17,867 nt of DNA from an uncultured beta proteobacterium (GTDB lineage: Bacteria; Pseudomonadota; Gammaproteobacteria; Burkholderiales; Burkholderiaceae_C): NCBI GenBank assembly GCA_903870955.1, contig CAIQEX010000005.1, positions 1-17,867 on the forward strand, given 5' to 3'. The notes under the pieces are model-generated. The model saw only the letters and a list, made by a program, of their open reading frames with translations. It did no database searches and was not told the origin of the DNA. The number at the start of each line of letters is the position of its first letter. The stretch's first letter is position 1. Both the position numbers and the translations under genes were made by a program. Positions 1 to 7,790 of the stretch are shown here, one piece after another.

Positions 1-120
1 TCGATAACTTGGGACTACCCAGACTCTCATGACCTCAAACTCCCGAACCGCCCGGTGCGGACCCGCATGCCGGGTGGTGTGGCAGGGGCGCAGTCAATAA
101 TGGCTGCCCCCTATGCCGAT
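1..120 (+). mobile_element. 3' end of a group II intron (domains V and VI), probably class IIC
   Basis: Seen: 47-78 folds as a domain V hairpin. It has a 9-bp lower helix (47-55 with 70-78) that includes a G-U wobble at G50/T75. A 2-nt bulge (TG, 68-69) lies on the 3' side, followed by a 4-bp upper helix (56-59 with 64-67) and a 4-nt loop. C49-G50-C51 fits the CGC catalytic triad known for class IIC introns. Bases 81-117 then form a domain VI-like hairpin: GGC/GCC, GGGG/CCCC and GCAG/CTGC, with A113 unpaired. A113 lies 7 nt before a 3' end in AT at 120, as expected for the branch-point A. Bases 1-46 would be the tail of domain IV, and the reverse-transcriptase gene would lie off the left edge. 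The intron is on the plus strand, downstream of and antisense to the leftward operon. The class assignment is inference. Confidence 0.72.
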
Positions 121-151
121 TGGCACCTTTATTTGGTTTGTGGTTGAAGCT

Positions 152-1339
152 TCAGACTTGTGCGGCCCGCATTTCTTCGTTGCGCTGGCGCAGCGTGCCG
201 CTGGTCGGGGCAGACGCCAGTTGGGTCACCGGACAGGCCGCCCGCACGCGGTTGTGCAGGTCGTGGATGCAGTGCTCGTAGGAAGACAGTGGGCCAAATT
301 CAAAGCCGTAGGAGGTGAGTCCGCTCTGCACGCGTTCGCACAGCATTTTGTCTTCGGCGCTGACCTGCCGGTTGATGCGGGCGTTGAGGTAACGCAGCAC
401 CTTCATTTCGCGCCGTGCGTCGGGGCGCACGTAGATCGGGTAACGCACGGTGCACGTGTCCGCCGTGCCGGGCAGGAATTGGAAAATATCCATGCTATCG
501 CCATAGATGTCCAGACCGATATTGGGCGGCATGGTGAAAAACATCCAGGCGTTATGCACCTCGGGTGGCAGGTCGCTGTTCAGACGCGGCGCCATGGTTT
601 GGTACATGCGTTCAGCCCAGTTGCTGGAAAGCTCGGGACGCAAGATGCTCTTGCTTCCGGCTACGCCATGGACGTTGATAAAGCCGGTGATGTCGCTGTC
701 CAGCATGCGGTTGTAGCCCGGGTGGCCGATAGGCACATGGTAGTTCTCGAGGTTGTTGTCCACCCCGACTTTCCAGTTGCAGTTCCAATGGTCAATCCAG
801 GGTTCAGACAGCGGCACCATTTCTTCCAGGCGGTAAGGTTCTATGAGGTGGATATAGTCCTTCCACATTTCCTTCAGGCTGACGCCGCCCGGAACAATGC
901 GCACAAACACCAGACCACAAATCACTTCAAGGTCCACCGCGCGCAGGCCCAGCGTGGACTTGTCGGCACCACTGAATGTTGCCTCCGCCGGTCGGCCCGC
1001 CAGCGCGCCATTCAAGTGGTAGCTCCAGCCGTGGTACGGGCAGGTGAGACGTGCCTTGCACTGACCATGCCCGTCCAGTACCTTGGCACCGCGGTGCCGG
1101 CAGGCGTTGATGAATGCGCGAAGCTCGCCGTCTTCACCACGCAATACGATCACCGAGTCGCGCACCAGATCCAGGGTCATGAAATCCCGTGGATTTCTGA
1201 CGTCGTTGACATGGCATGCAAACTGCCACGAGGTGCGAAACAGGGTCTCGTATTCCAGCTCGTTGAGTTCCGCGTTGCGATACGTCCAGGCCGGCAGCGT
1301 GCGCGGCGCTTGGTGGGGTGGCAGGGTGGTATCCAGCAT
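152..1339 (-). CDS. Rieske-type aromatic-ring-hydroxylating oxygenase, alpha subunit
   Basis: 395 aa, the usual length for a single-component Rieske oxygenase. Seen: the [2Fe-2S] motif C80-x-H82 and C100-x2-H103 (CRHRG...CPYHGW). The mononuclear iron site is E198-N-Y-H201-x4-H206, with the third ligand probably D330 in SAEDKMLCERVQ. The residue three before the first iron His is Glu, not the Asp usual in ring-hydroxylating dioxygenases. Such a Glu is known in carnitine monooxygenase-type enzymes that hydroxylate quaternary amines. The start at 1339 follows a strong GAGGAG-type ribosome site, and the gene begins 13 bases after the TetR gene ends, so it is the last gene of the leftward operon. 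A cytoplasmic oxygenase taking electrons from a separate reductase is expected, but none is encoded here. The substrate is unknown. An aromatic or N-methyl substrate is possible; I favour an amine from context. Confidence 0.9.
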   Translation of the reverse strand: MLDTTLPPHQAPRTLPAWTYRNAELNELEYETLFRTSWQFACHVNDVRNPRDFMTLDLVRDSVIVLRGEDGELRAFINACRHRGAKVLDGHGQCKARLTCPYHGWSYHLNGALAGRPAEATFSGADKSTLGLRAVDLEVICGLVFVRIVPGGVSLKEMWKDYIHLIEPYRLEEMVPLSEPWIDHWNCNWKVGVDNNLENYHVPIGHPGYNRMLDSDITGFINVHGVAGSKSILRPELSSNWAERMYQTMAPRLNSDLPPEVHNAWMFFTMPPNIGLDIYGDSMDIFQFLPGTADTCTVRYPIYVRPDARREMKVLRYLNARINRQVSAEDKMLCERVQSGLTSYGFEFGPLSSYEHCIHDLHNRVRAACPVTQLASAPTSGTLRQRNEEMRAAQV

Positions 1340-1352
1340 GCGGGCACTCCTC

Positions 1353-2000
1353 TCAACGGATTAAATGGTCCACAGATTCCAGGCAAATGGCTTTGGCTTC
1401 ACTCAGGCTGAACGAACTCGGGTCCAGTGCCGCCTGCAACCACAGACCGGCAATCAACGCCATCAGGCCAATCGATTGGCGCTGGCTATCCAGCGCGATG
1501 CGGTGTTGTTGCGCCAGTCGCTCAAACACGTCCTGATAAATCTTCAAGTCTGCTTTGTAGAGCGCCCGGTCGAGTTTCTTGAGCTTGGGGGATTTGGGAA
1601 TCACGCTCCAGAACCCGAGCCAGATGCGCAGGTTGTCGGTGTTGAATATCTTGGGGTCAAAGTTCTTTTCGATGCAGGACTTCAGCGCTGCCGCGGGGTC
1701 TTGTGTTTCCAGCATGCCGTCCAGCGTGTGCGTGGTCCAGGCATCGCACAGCGTTTGGTAAGACTGCAGGATGAGTTCATCTTTGGAGCCGAAATGGTGG
1801 TTGATCAGACCGCGCGAGACGCCGCCTTCGGCACAAATCCGTTCGATGGTGGTGCCGTCGTACCCGTACTTGGCAATCGAACGCGTGGTGGCCTCAATCA
1901 GCAGGCGGCGGCGCACCTCGGGCTGCTCGCGGCTGCGCGTGGGCGCCTCTGCGACGGTGGCTGGGACGGCGACTTTTGTGCGGGTGGTTCGGGTTGCCAT
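1353..2000 (-). CDS. TetR/AcrR family transcriptional repressor, BetI-like
   Basis: 215 aa. Seen: a basic, Ala/Thr-rich N-terminal tail of about 25 residues, then a TetR-type helix-turn-helix at about residues 50-70 (TTIERICAEGGVSRGLINHHF), followed by GSKDELILQSY. The rest is a helical ligand-binding domain with WLGFWSVIP and an LIAGLWLQAALDP segment like that of BetI. Known: BetI represses choline/betaine genes by binding dyads around their promoters. The gene sits inside the leftward operon, between the two Rieske genes and 51 bases after the first of them. If it binds the palindromes described here, it would be autoregulated. Its ribosome site is weak (AAGAG about 8 nt upstream). The family call is firm; the ligand is unknown, but would probably be the imported amine or a breakdown product. 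Confidence 0.92.
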   Translation of the reverse strand: MATRTTRTKVAVPATVAEAPTRSREQPEVRRRLLIEATTRSIAKYGYDGTTIERICAEGGVSRGLINHHFGSKDELILQSYQTLCDAWTTHTLDGMLETQDPAAALKSCIEKNFDPKIFNTDNLRIWLGFWSVIPKSPKLKKLDRALYKADLKIYQDVFERLAQQHRIALDSQRQSIGLMALIAGLWLQAALDPSSFSLSEAKAICLESVDHLIR

Positions 2001-2051
2001 GGATGGAATCTCTTGGAGCTGTTATCGCGCTATTTTTGCACTGACTGCCGC

Positions 2052-3314
2052 CTATTCCACCGCATGGCGCAAGGCGGCGAGGTACCACTCGCTGTATTGC
2101 TGCGCATAGATTTCCATCGGGCTGTAGGGTCCGGGCTCAAAGAAGGCAGAGTTCACGCCCAACTGGTTGAGCTCGATGATGCGCTTGTCCTCCTGGCTGG
2201 TGTAATCCCATAGCCAGGTGACCTCATCCACCTGGTAATCCACGCCTTCCACGGCATCCTGATCCACCAGCCAGATTAACTCGAAAGCGGTCCGATCCGC
2301 ACTGATCGGGATGGTGCGGTAATGCAGGGCATAGTCCGGATAGGCCACAAAGTTCGAGGTGGGGCCTACGTCGATGAAGGAAAAACCGCCGTCGTAGTCT
2401 TTGCCCTTGAAGTCGCCCATCAGTGGGGCCACGCCCGCGCCATTGCGGCTTCCGCTGACGAAATTCCCGGCCATGGCCGAGCGAATACTGTCGGCACTTT
2501 CTTGCCCGGGGTGGGCGTTGCTGAAGTAAAAGTCCAGGTCCTGCAAACCGATTCCGAGGGCACGGTCACGCGCACGCATGGCCTCGTCCGGTGCCTCGCG
2601 CTGGGCCTGCGGGCGCGCATAGGTGTGGCGCTTGGAGTATTCCTGGTGCGCTGGTCCGCAGTGGTAGCACTCCTGATAATTTTCTTCGACCAGTTTCCAG
2701 TTGGCTTGAATCTGGTAGGTCTTGCGCGCAATGACCTTGGCGTGGGCCCAGCCATACACTTTGGCCGAAGCGGTGAAGGCTTCCCTCACATGGTCCAACC
2801 CCAGTGGCTCTTTGGCCAGGGTGATGAAAATCATGCCTTCCTCAACATGCAGGCGTGCTTTTTTGAGGTGCAGGAGGTCGCGCTGAAAGTCGTCCGGCAT
2901 CACGCGCGCGCTCAGCAGCGCCCCACTGCAATCGTAGGTCCAGGCGTGGTAGGGGCAGACCAACTTTCCATTGGCCGAATGGCCCTGCGCTTCCGTGCAG
3001 ACGCGCGAGCCACGGTGGCGGCACACATTCAACAATGCATGCAGGGTGCGGTCCTCATCCCGGGAAATGATGAAGGATTCCCCGGCGATTTCCGCCGTGA
3101 AGTAGTCGCCCGGGTTGGGGGCCATGCTGACGTGCCCCACGCAATGCCAGTGCGCCATGACGAAGTGGCGTATGTCATAGGCAAACAGTGCGGCGTCCGT
3201 GTAGAAGGCACGGGGCAGCGCATAGCCTGGCTTGCAGGTGGCAAGCGCCGCGCGCACGGCCGCGTCCCCTGCGGCAGGTGGGTTTTGGAAGGTGACGGGT
3301 TGGTGGTTCGCCAT
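2052..3314 (-). CDS. Rieske oxygenase resembling glycine betaine monooxygenase GbcA
   Basis: 420 aa. Seen: the Rieske motif C98-x-H100 and C120-x2-H123 (CRHRGSRVC, CPYHAW). The iron site is E215-C-Y-H218-x4-H223, with D376 in SQEDKRIIELNQ as likely third ligand. The tail FEPGPYSPMEIY...WYLAAL is of the GbcA/choline-oxygenase type. GbcA removes one N-methyl group of glycine betaine as formaldehyde. It needs a partner reductase (GbcB), which is absent from this window. As in the other Rieske protein here, Glu replaces the bridging Asp, consistent with a quaternary-amine oxygenase. It starts 18 bases after the GcvT-like gene ends. The only ribosome site is a weak GAAGA, and the start codon lies in an 8-bp palindrome (ATACGTAT, 3313-3320). 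That suggests dependence on upstream translation. I do not claim betaine as the substrate. Confidence 0.88.
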   Translation of the reverse strand: MANHQPVTFQNPPAAGDAAVRAALATCKPGYALPRAFYTDAALFAYDIRHFVMAHWHCVGHVSMAPNPGDYFTAEIAGESFIISRDEDRTLHALLNVCRHRGSRVCTEAQGHSANGKLVCPYHAWTYDCSGALLSARVMPDDFQRDLLHLKKARLHVEEGMIFITLAKEPLGLDHVREAFTASAKVYGWAHAKVIARKTYQIQANWKLVEENYQECYHCGPAHQEYSKRHTYARPQAQREAPDEAMRARDRALGIGLQDLDFYFSNAHPGQESADSIRSAMAGNFVSGSRNGAGVAPLMGDFKGKDYDGGFSFIDVGPTSNFVAYPDYALHYRTIPISADRTAFELIWLVDQDAVEGVDYQVDEVTWLWDYTSQEDKRIIELNQLGVNSAFFEPGPYSPMEIYAQQYSEWYLAALRHAVE

Positions 3315-3332
3315 ACGTATAGTTTTTTGTCT

Positions 3333-4550
3333 TCAGCGCAAAGGTGGCGGTGTTGCGCGGCGGCGTGCCGGAAAGTAAAACGGCCGCTCCACGATCCAGC
3401 TGCGCACATTGCGACGTTCCCATTGCAGCTCGCGGTTGAGGTACAGGTCGACCCAAAGTGACGCGGTGCTGTCGTAATAGGGCGCATCGATCTTGGCGAT
3501 GGCGATGTTGCGTTTGAGGGTCGGGGACCACAGTGCGGCAGTAATTTCACCGACCTGCTTGGTGTTCTCCTTATCCGCATAGACCAGTGAGCCGTGGGCG
3601 GGTTTATTGCCATCCAACTCCAGCCCGACCAGCTTGCGCCGGATGCCGCGCGCCTTCTCGGCGATGAGTGCGCGCCTGCCGTTGAAGTGGCCTTTTTCAA
3701 GCGCCACGGTCCAGTCCAGATTCAATTCCCAGGGTGAACTCTCACGGCCCAGGCGGATGGTGTGGTTGCAGGAAATGAAGTCCACATGCGGCAGGATGAA
3801 ACCGGCCTCAATGCGCGCCATCTCCAGAGCCTGGTAGCCAATCGGGGCGATGCCACGAATGTGACCTGCCTCCATGACCCGGTTCCACAGGGTGGCGGCA
3901 CCTTCGGGTGCGATCCAGACTTCGTAACCGAGATCACCGGTAAACCCGGTGCGCGAAATGACCACGTCAAAGCCCTGCCATGGGTGGTGCGAGATGCCCA
4001 TGGCGGTCAGTGTTTCCAGGCCCTGAAATCCGGCAGCAGTCAACACCGCAAAGGAAGTGGGGCCCTGCACAGCCAAGGCCGCAATATCTGCTGTGACCTC
4101 AGAAATCTCCACGTCAAAGCCAATGGCGCAGTCCAGAAACCAGTCGAGTTGCCGCTCGGCGCTGCAGACCCGGAATTCCTGTGGGCCGAAGCGGAAAACG
4201 GTGCCGTCATCAATGACATGGCCCTCGTCGTTGCACCAGAGTGTGTAGATGACCCGGTTCACTTTGAGTTTGCGCAGGTCGCAGGTGACGACCCGGTTCA
4301 GGTAGCGCTCGGCATCCGGTCCGGCAATGCGGTACTTGATCATCGGCGTCAGGTCAAACACCGAGCAGGTGTTGCGAATGGAGAAGTATTCGTGCTCGGT
4401 GTAGGAGTAGACGTCGGGCGTGCTGTAGCCCGCCCAGGCAATGAAGGTGTCGTTTTGAATCCAGGGTTTGCTGGCCTCAAAAAAGGGTGTCTGCAGCAAG
4501 GGGCGGCGATAGTGCGCCAGAGATGCCTGTTGTATTTTCTCGAATCGCAT
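3333..4550 (-). CDS. GcvT-fold aminomethyltransferase-like, probable tetrahydrofolate-dependent demethylase
   Basis: 405 aa from the chosen start. The frame is open to an ATG at 4598, but that would overlap the upstream gene by 47 bases. The ATG at 4550 has GGAG 6 nt upstream and lies 1 base after the upstream stop, so I chose it. Seen: family motifs NDEGHVIDDGTVFR (residues 107-120, with the Asp pair aligning with the catalytic Asp region of GcvT), TGFTGDLGYE (201-210) and RIEAG (246-250), then the C-terminal beta-barrel. The family includes the T-protein of glycine cleavage, the folate domain of dimethylglycine/sarcosine dehydrogenases, the DMSP demethylase DmdA and the aromatic O-demethylase LigM. 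All of these move a one-carbon unit to tetrahydrofolate. No glycine-cleavage H or P genes are nearby, so a catabolic demethylase or formaldehyde-capture role beside two Rieske enzymes is the best inference. Confidence 0.88.
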   Translation of the reverse strand: MRFEKIQQASLAHYRRPLLQTPFFEASKPWIQNDTFIAWAGYSTPDVYSYTEHEYFSIRNTCSVFDLTPMIKYRIAGPDAERYLNRVVTCDLRKLKVNRVIYTLWCNDEGHVIDDGTVFRFGPQEFRVCSAERQLDWFLDCAIGFDVEISEVTADIAALAVQGPTSFAVLTAAGFQGLETLTAMGISHHPWQGFDVVISRTGFTGDLGYEVWIAPEGAATLWNRVMEAGHIRGIAPIGYQALEMARIEAGFILPHVDFISCNHTIRLGRESSPWELNLDWTVALEKGHFNGRRALIAEKARGIRRKLVGLELDGNKPAHGSLVYADKENTKQVGEITAALWSPTLKRNIAIAKIDAPYYDSTASLWVDLYLNRELQWERRNVRSWIVERPFYFPARRRATPPPLR

Positions 4551-4551
4551 T

Positions 4552-6114
4552 TCAGACTCCCTGCGCCAGCACGGCGCGCGCAGCGTTGCGTCCCGCAAAC
4601 CCCATCACACTGCCACCCGGATGGCAGACGGCACCGCACATAAACAGACCCGGCAAGGGGCTTTGGTACTGCTGGCTTTGGGGGACCGGGCGGTTCACAA
4701 AGAACTGGTCAAAACTGAGCGCACCCTGGTGCCAGTGGCCACCGGCCAAGCCGAATTCCTGCTCCAGATCGAATGGCGTCAGCAACTCCGTGGCGACGAT
4801 GAGTTCACGCAACCCGGGGGCATGTTGTTCCAGTGTGGCGAGTACGTTTTCCAGCAGGGCTGCGCGGGCTGCAGCCGGATTGGGCCCCAGGTCATACGGC
4901 ACAAACTGGACCAAGGCCGACAGCACGTGCTGGCCTGGTGGTGCCAGGGTGTTGTCGTTGAGCGAGGGCAGGGTAACTTCCATCGCCGGATGGCTTGGAA
5001 CTTCGCGGTATTTGGACGGATTGAAGGCCAGCTCCAGGTAGTCCATGCTGGGGCTGATCAGCAAGCGCCCGCGCAGGGCGGCTTCGTCGACGCCTTTGAA
5101 TGTCGGTTGCGCGCGCAGGGCCAGGTGCAACTTGGCCACCAGACCGCGCGAGCGGAAGTGATCCACCCGCCGCACAAAGCCGGTGTCCAGATGCTCGGTG
5201 CCCAGCAGTTTGAAAAAGGTGCTGCGAAGGTCGGCGCTCGAAATGATGGTCGTTGCGGCGATCTCTTCGCCACTGACCAAACGCACGCCGCTGGCATGGT
5301 CATTGGCGACCAGAATGCGCTGCACCGGCGCGCCAAGGCGTATCTCAACCCCGGCTTTTTTACAGGCGGTGGCCAAGGCATCGGAAAAGGCGCCCATGCC
5401 TCCAGCGGGTTGCGCCAGACCCTGCGTGCCAGAGGCGTGCTCACCGGCCAGCCGGTACAACCAGGTCAGCACGGTACCGGGCGAGCGCGGGCCGTATTCA
5501 GCGCCCAGTGTTGCGTCAAAGGCCAGTGCGCCCTTGAGCATGTCGCCCTCAAAGTTGTCGTCCAGCAGGTCGTAGGCGTTCATGCCTCCAATGCGGAGCA
5601 ACTCACGCATCTGCTTTTTGCCGAGCAGGCGAATCCGCAAGCCCAGGCGCAACAGCTCGAATCGTTCGGACCAGCGGGTCAGCGAAAGGCGCGGTGGTGT
5701 CATGCCCAGCACCGAGTGGAAAACCCCGGCGTAACGCATCAAGCGTTGGCGGAAATCTGGGAACTGTGCCTTGTCGGCTGGCGTTACACCGGCCCCGCAG
5801 AGCTCCTGGGTACCGATGCGCAGCGCCGTGCCGGTGGCACTGATGGCATGGGTCGGCATGGCCCGCGCAGCAAACTTCAGGCCGTGGCTCTCCAGCGCAT
5901 AGTCCTGCAACACGGCTTGCGGCAAGGCGTGCAGCAGGTGGGCGCAGGCCGATACCTTGAAGCCCGGTGCAAAGCTGCGTGTGATGGCGGCACCGCCGAC
6001 GTGGGCAGCAGACTCCACCACCAGCACGCGGCGTCCGCCACGCGCAAGCTCCAGTGCACAGATCAGCCCGTTGTGGCCGGCACCGATGACGATGCAATCA
6101 AACGGCGCGCTCAT
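4552..6114 (-). CDS. FAD-dependent oxidoreductase, PYROXD2/phytoene desaturase-like (second of tandem pair)
   Basis: 520 aa. Seen: an N-terminal FAD-binding Rossmann motif G11-x-G13-H-N-G16 with the ribose-binding E34 (RRVLVVES), then HVGGAAITRSF. A C-terminal FAD loop reads GLFMCGAVCHPGGSVMGFAGRNAARAVL. Known: this amine-oxidase/CrtI-like superfamily catalyses desaturations or amine oxidations with a bound FAD. PYROXD2-like bacterial members are mostly uncharacterised. The start codon overlaps the stop of the preceding gene by 4 bases (ATGA at 6114-6111), so the two are translationally coupled and may form a heteromer. It is clearly diverged from its neighbour and is not a recent duplicate. 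It probably dehydrogenates an intermediate of the amine pathway; the precise reaction is not assignable. Confidence 0.88.
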   Translation of the reverse strand: MSAPFDCIVIGAGHNGLICALELARGGRRVLVVESAAHVGGAAITRSFAPGFKVSACAHLLHALPQAVLQDYALESHGLKFAARAMPTHAISATGTALRIGTQELCGAGVTPADKAQFPDFRQRLMRYAGVFHSVLGMTPPRLSLTRWSERFELLRLGLRIRLLGKKQMRELLRIGGMNAYDLLDDNFEGDMLKGALAFDATLGAEYGPRSPGTVLTWLYRLAGEHASGTQGLAQPAGGMGAFSDALATACKKAGVEIRLGAPVQRILVANDHASGVRLVSGEEIAATTIISSADLRSTFFKLLGTEHLDTGFVRRVDHFRSRGLVAKLHLALRAQPTFKGVDEAALRGRLLISPSMDYLELAFNPSKYREVPSHPAMEVTLPSLNDNTLAPPGQHVLSALVQFVPYDLGPNPAAARAALLENVLATLEQHAPGLRELIVATELLTPFDLEQEFGLAGGHWHQGALSFDQFFVNRPVPQSQQYQSPLPGLFMCGAVCHPGGSVMGFAGRNAARAVLAQGV

Positions 6115-7715
6115 GCTGCCACCTTTCTGCCCAGGTCACCCAGCACGGTGCGGGCCGCATTGGCGCCGGGCGCTCCCATCACGCCGCCTCCCGGATGCGT
6201 GCTGGAACCGCACAGATACAGGCCTTTGATGGGCGAGCGGTATTGCGCATAGCCGGGCACAGGCCGGTTGAAGAGCAACTGGTCCATGGTCAACTCCCCC
6301 TGGAAGATATTGCCCTCGGTCAGGCCGACTTCGTTTTCAATGTCCCACGGTGTGCGGATTTCTGCATGCCGGATCAGGCTCTTGAAATTGGGGCTGTGTT
6401 CTGCAATCGCGTTGATGACGGTGTCGCCGAAGGCCTTGCGGCTTTCGTCGTTCCATTCGCCACTGGCCAGTTTGTACGGCGCGTATTGCACAAACACCGA
6501 CATGTAGTGCTTGCCTTCAGGCGCCATCGTGGGGTCAATGATGGAGGGCATCAGCATGTCCACATACGGGTGGGCCGACCAGCGTCCGGCCTTCCAATCG
6601 TCGTAGCCACGTTCGATGTCGTCCATGGTCTCAGAAATGTGCATATCGCCCTTGATGGCCGGCGAGTCCTCGGGCAGGGCCGGAAAATGCGGTAGGCCAT
6701 CCAGCGAAATATTCAGCTTGCCTGAGGACCCGCGAATCTTGAAGCGGCGCACCAGTTCAACGAAGTCGGGCGGCAGTTCTTTTTCATCGACGGTGTTCAG
6801 GAAGGTGCGTTTTACGTCCATGTTCGAGATGACCGTGTCGGCATGAAATTCCTGACCGCTCTTGAGTGCCACGCCATAGGCACGCCCGTTGCGTGAGAGA
6901 ATTTTCTCGACACCACTGTTGATCAGTATCTCGCCACCGCTGGCACGCAGCGAGTCGGACATGGCGCGTGTAACCGCACCCATGCCACCGCGCGCAAAGC
7001 CCCACGAACCCACCGCGTCATCGATGTCGCCCATGTAGTGGTGCAACAGCACATAGGCCGTGCCGGGCGAGCGCGGCCCCAGCGCAGTTCCGATAATGGA
7101 GCTGCCTGCCAGCGTGGCTTTGATCAGGTCGTTTTCGAAGTATTCGTCCAGATAATCGGCAGCACTCATGGTCCAGAAGCGGATGGTGTCATGCATGCGC
7201 TCGTCACCCAGGGAATGAAAGCGCTGCCCGAGGTAGAGCAACTCCATGATGTCGGTGGACTTGAACGAAGTCGGGTCCGGCGGCGTGCGCATCAGGAGTG
7301 GTTTGATGAACTTGCACTGGCGCATCACATCGCGCGAGAAGCGCTCATAGGCTTCGGCATCGCGCGGCGAGTGCCGTGCATATTCGCGCCGTTGCGCGTC
7401 ATGGTTCGGGTAAGTGGCGAGGTGGCGCCCGTCGCGTGTGAAGGCCGCACCACCGCCGTAGGGAATGACCTGCAAGCCGTACTTGGGTAACTCCAGTCCG
7501 CGAATAATTTCCGGGCGCAGCAGGCTGCACACATACGAGCAGTTCGAGTAAGTGAAGTCCTCGTGCAGGCTGCGGCTTACGGCGGCTCCACCGACATAGT
7601 CATTGCGTTCCAGCACCAGCACGCGCAGACCGGCGCGCGCCAGATAACAGGCGCTGACCAGTCCGTTGTGCCCTGAGCCCACCACGATGGCGTCGTATTT
7701 TTGCGTGCTTTGCAT
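6111..7715 (-). CDS. FAD-dependent oxidoreductase, PYROXD2/phytoene desaturase-like (first gene of leftward operon)
   Basis: 534 aa. Seen: FAD motif G13-S-G15-H-N-G18, E36 at the end of the second strand, and NDYVGGAAVSRSL. The C-terminal FAD signature is GLYLCGSSTHPGGGVMGAPGANAARTVL. The length matches the family (about 520-580 aa). It is the promoter-proximal gene of a six-gene operon and ends in a 4-base overlap with its paralogue. Start at 7715: GGAG lies 7 nt upstream. A second ATG at 7719 is out of frame and only 4 bases earlier. The ribosome site lies in an arm of a potential hairpin (see the 5' UTR element), and the promoter overlaps a putative repressor site. It is expected to be a cytoplasmic or membrane-associated flavoprotein. 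The substrate is unknown. Confidence 0.9.
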   Translation of the reverse strand: MQSTQKYDAIVVGSGHNGLVSACYLARAGLRVLVLERNDYVGGAAVSRSLHEDFTYSNCSYVCSLLRPEIIRGLELPKYGLQVIPYGGGAAFTRDGRHLATYPNHDAQRREYARHSPRDAEAYERFSRDVMRQCKFIKPLLMRTPPDPTSFKSTDIMELLYLGQRFHSLGDERMHDTIRFWTMSAADYLDEYFENDLIKATLAGSSIIGTALGPRSPGTAYVLLHHYMGDIDDAVGSWGFARGGMGAVTRAMSDSLRASGGEILINSGVEKILSRNGRAYGVALKSGQEFHADTVISNMDVKRTFLNTVDEKELPPDFVELVRRFKIRGSSGKLNISLDGLPHFPALPEDSPAIKGDMHISETMDDIERGYDDWKAGRWSAHPYVDMLMPSIIDPTMAPEGKHYMSVFVQYAPYKLASGEWNDESRKAFGDTVINAIAEHSPNFKSLIRHAEIRTPWDIENEVGLTEGNIFQGELTMDQLLFNRPVPGYAQYRSPIKGLYLCGSSTHPGGGVMGAPGANAARTVLGDLGRKVAA

Positions 7716-7719
7716 TCAT

Positions 7720-7745
7720 CCGCTCCATGACCCGGAGCGGGTCAT
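7720..7745 (-). promoter_or_regulatory. 5' UTR element with two mutually exclusive hairpins over the ribosome site
   Basis: Seen: two perfect overlapping inverted repeats. Hairpin B pairs 7739-7745 with 7727-7733 (ATGACCC/GGGTCAT, 5-nt loop). Hairpin A pairs 7734-7740 with 7720-7726 (CCGCTCC/GGAGCGG, 7-nt loop). In the leftward mRNA, hairpin A buries GGAG, the Shine-Dalgarno sequence of the start at 7715, while hairpin B leaves it free. Both cannot form together. If the predicted promoter is right, the transcript begins about 7747, so hairpin B sits at the very 5' end. Function as a translational switch or a 5' stabiliser is inference. Confidence 0.5.
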
Positions 7746-7751
7746 TGGTTG

Positions 7752-7773
7752 TTACTGTACGAATGTTTAATAA
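7752..7773. promoter_or_regulatory. Putative TetR/BetI-like operator, site 1
   Basis: Imperfect dyad: TTACTGTAC, 4 bases, GTTTAATAA. It matches site 2 at 16 of 22 positions. It covers the -10 and most of the spacer of the leftward promoter, the position expected for repression. That the cluster's own TetR protein binds it is inference. Confidence 0.55.
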
Positions 7774-7782
7774 GAAATGCAA
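7754..7782 (-). promoter_or_regulatory. Sigma-70-type promoter of leftward operon
   Basis: Read on the minus strand: TTGCAT (7782-7777), a 17-base spacer, then TACAGT (7759-7754). This puts the start of transcription near 7747 and gives a leader of about 32 nt. The hexamers match consensus only moderately, but the spacing is ideal and the -10 lies inside operator-like site 1. Confidence 0.5.
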
Positions 7783-7790
7783 GAGAGATT

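Noticed and set aside
145..154. 10-bp perfect palindrome TGAAGCTTCA at the end of the last leftward gene
   Set aside because: It includes the stop codon, has no loop or T-tract, and is short enough to be chance.
113..1411. Long open frames antisense to the leftward genes, such as 113-1411, 2322-3461 and 4621-6252 on the plus strand
   Set aside because: They lie opposite genes with full family motifs, have no recognisable domains, and are expected in GC-rich DNA where the complementary frame lacks stops.
3313..3320. ATACGTAT palindrome over the start codon of the GbcA-like gene as a regulator site
   Set aside because: Only 8 bases, single copy and inside an operon; mentioned with the gene but not called as an operator.
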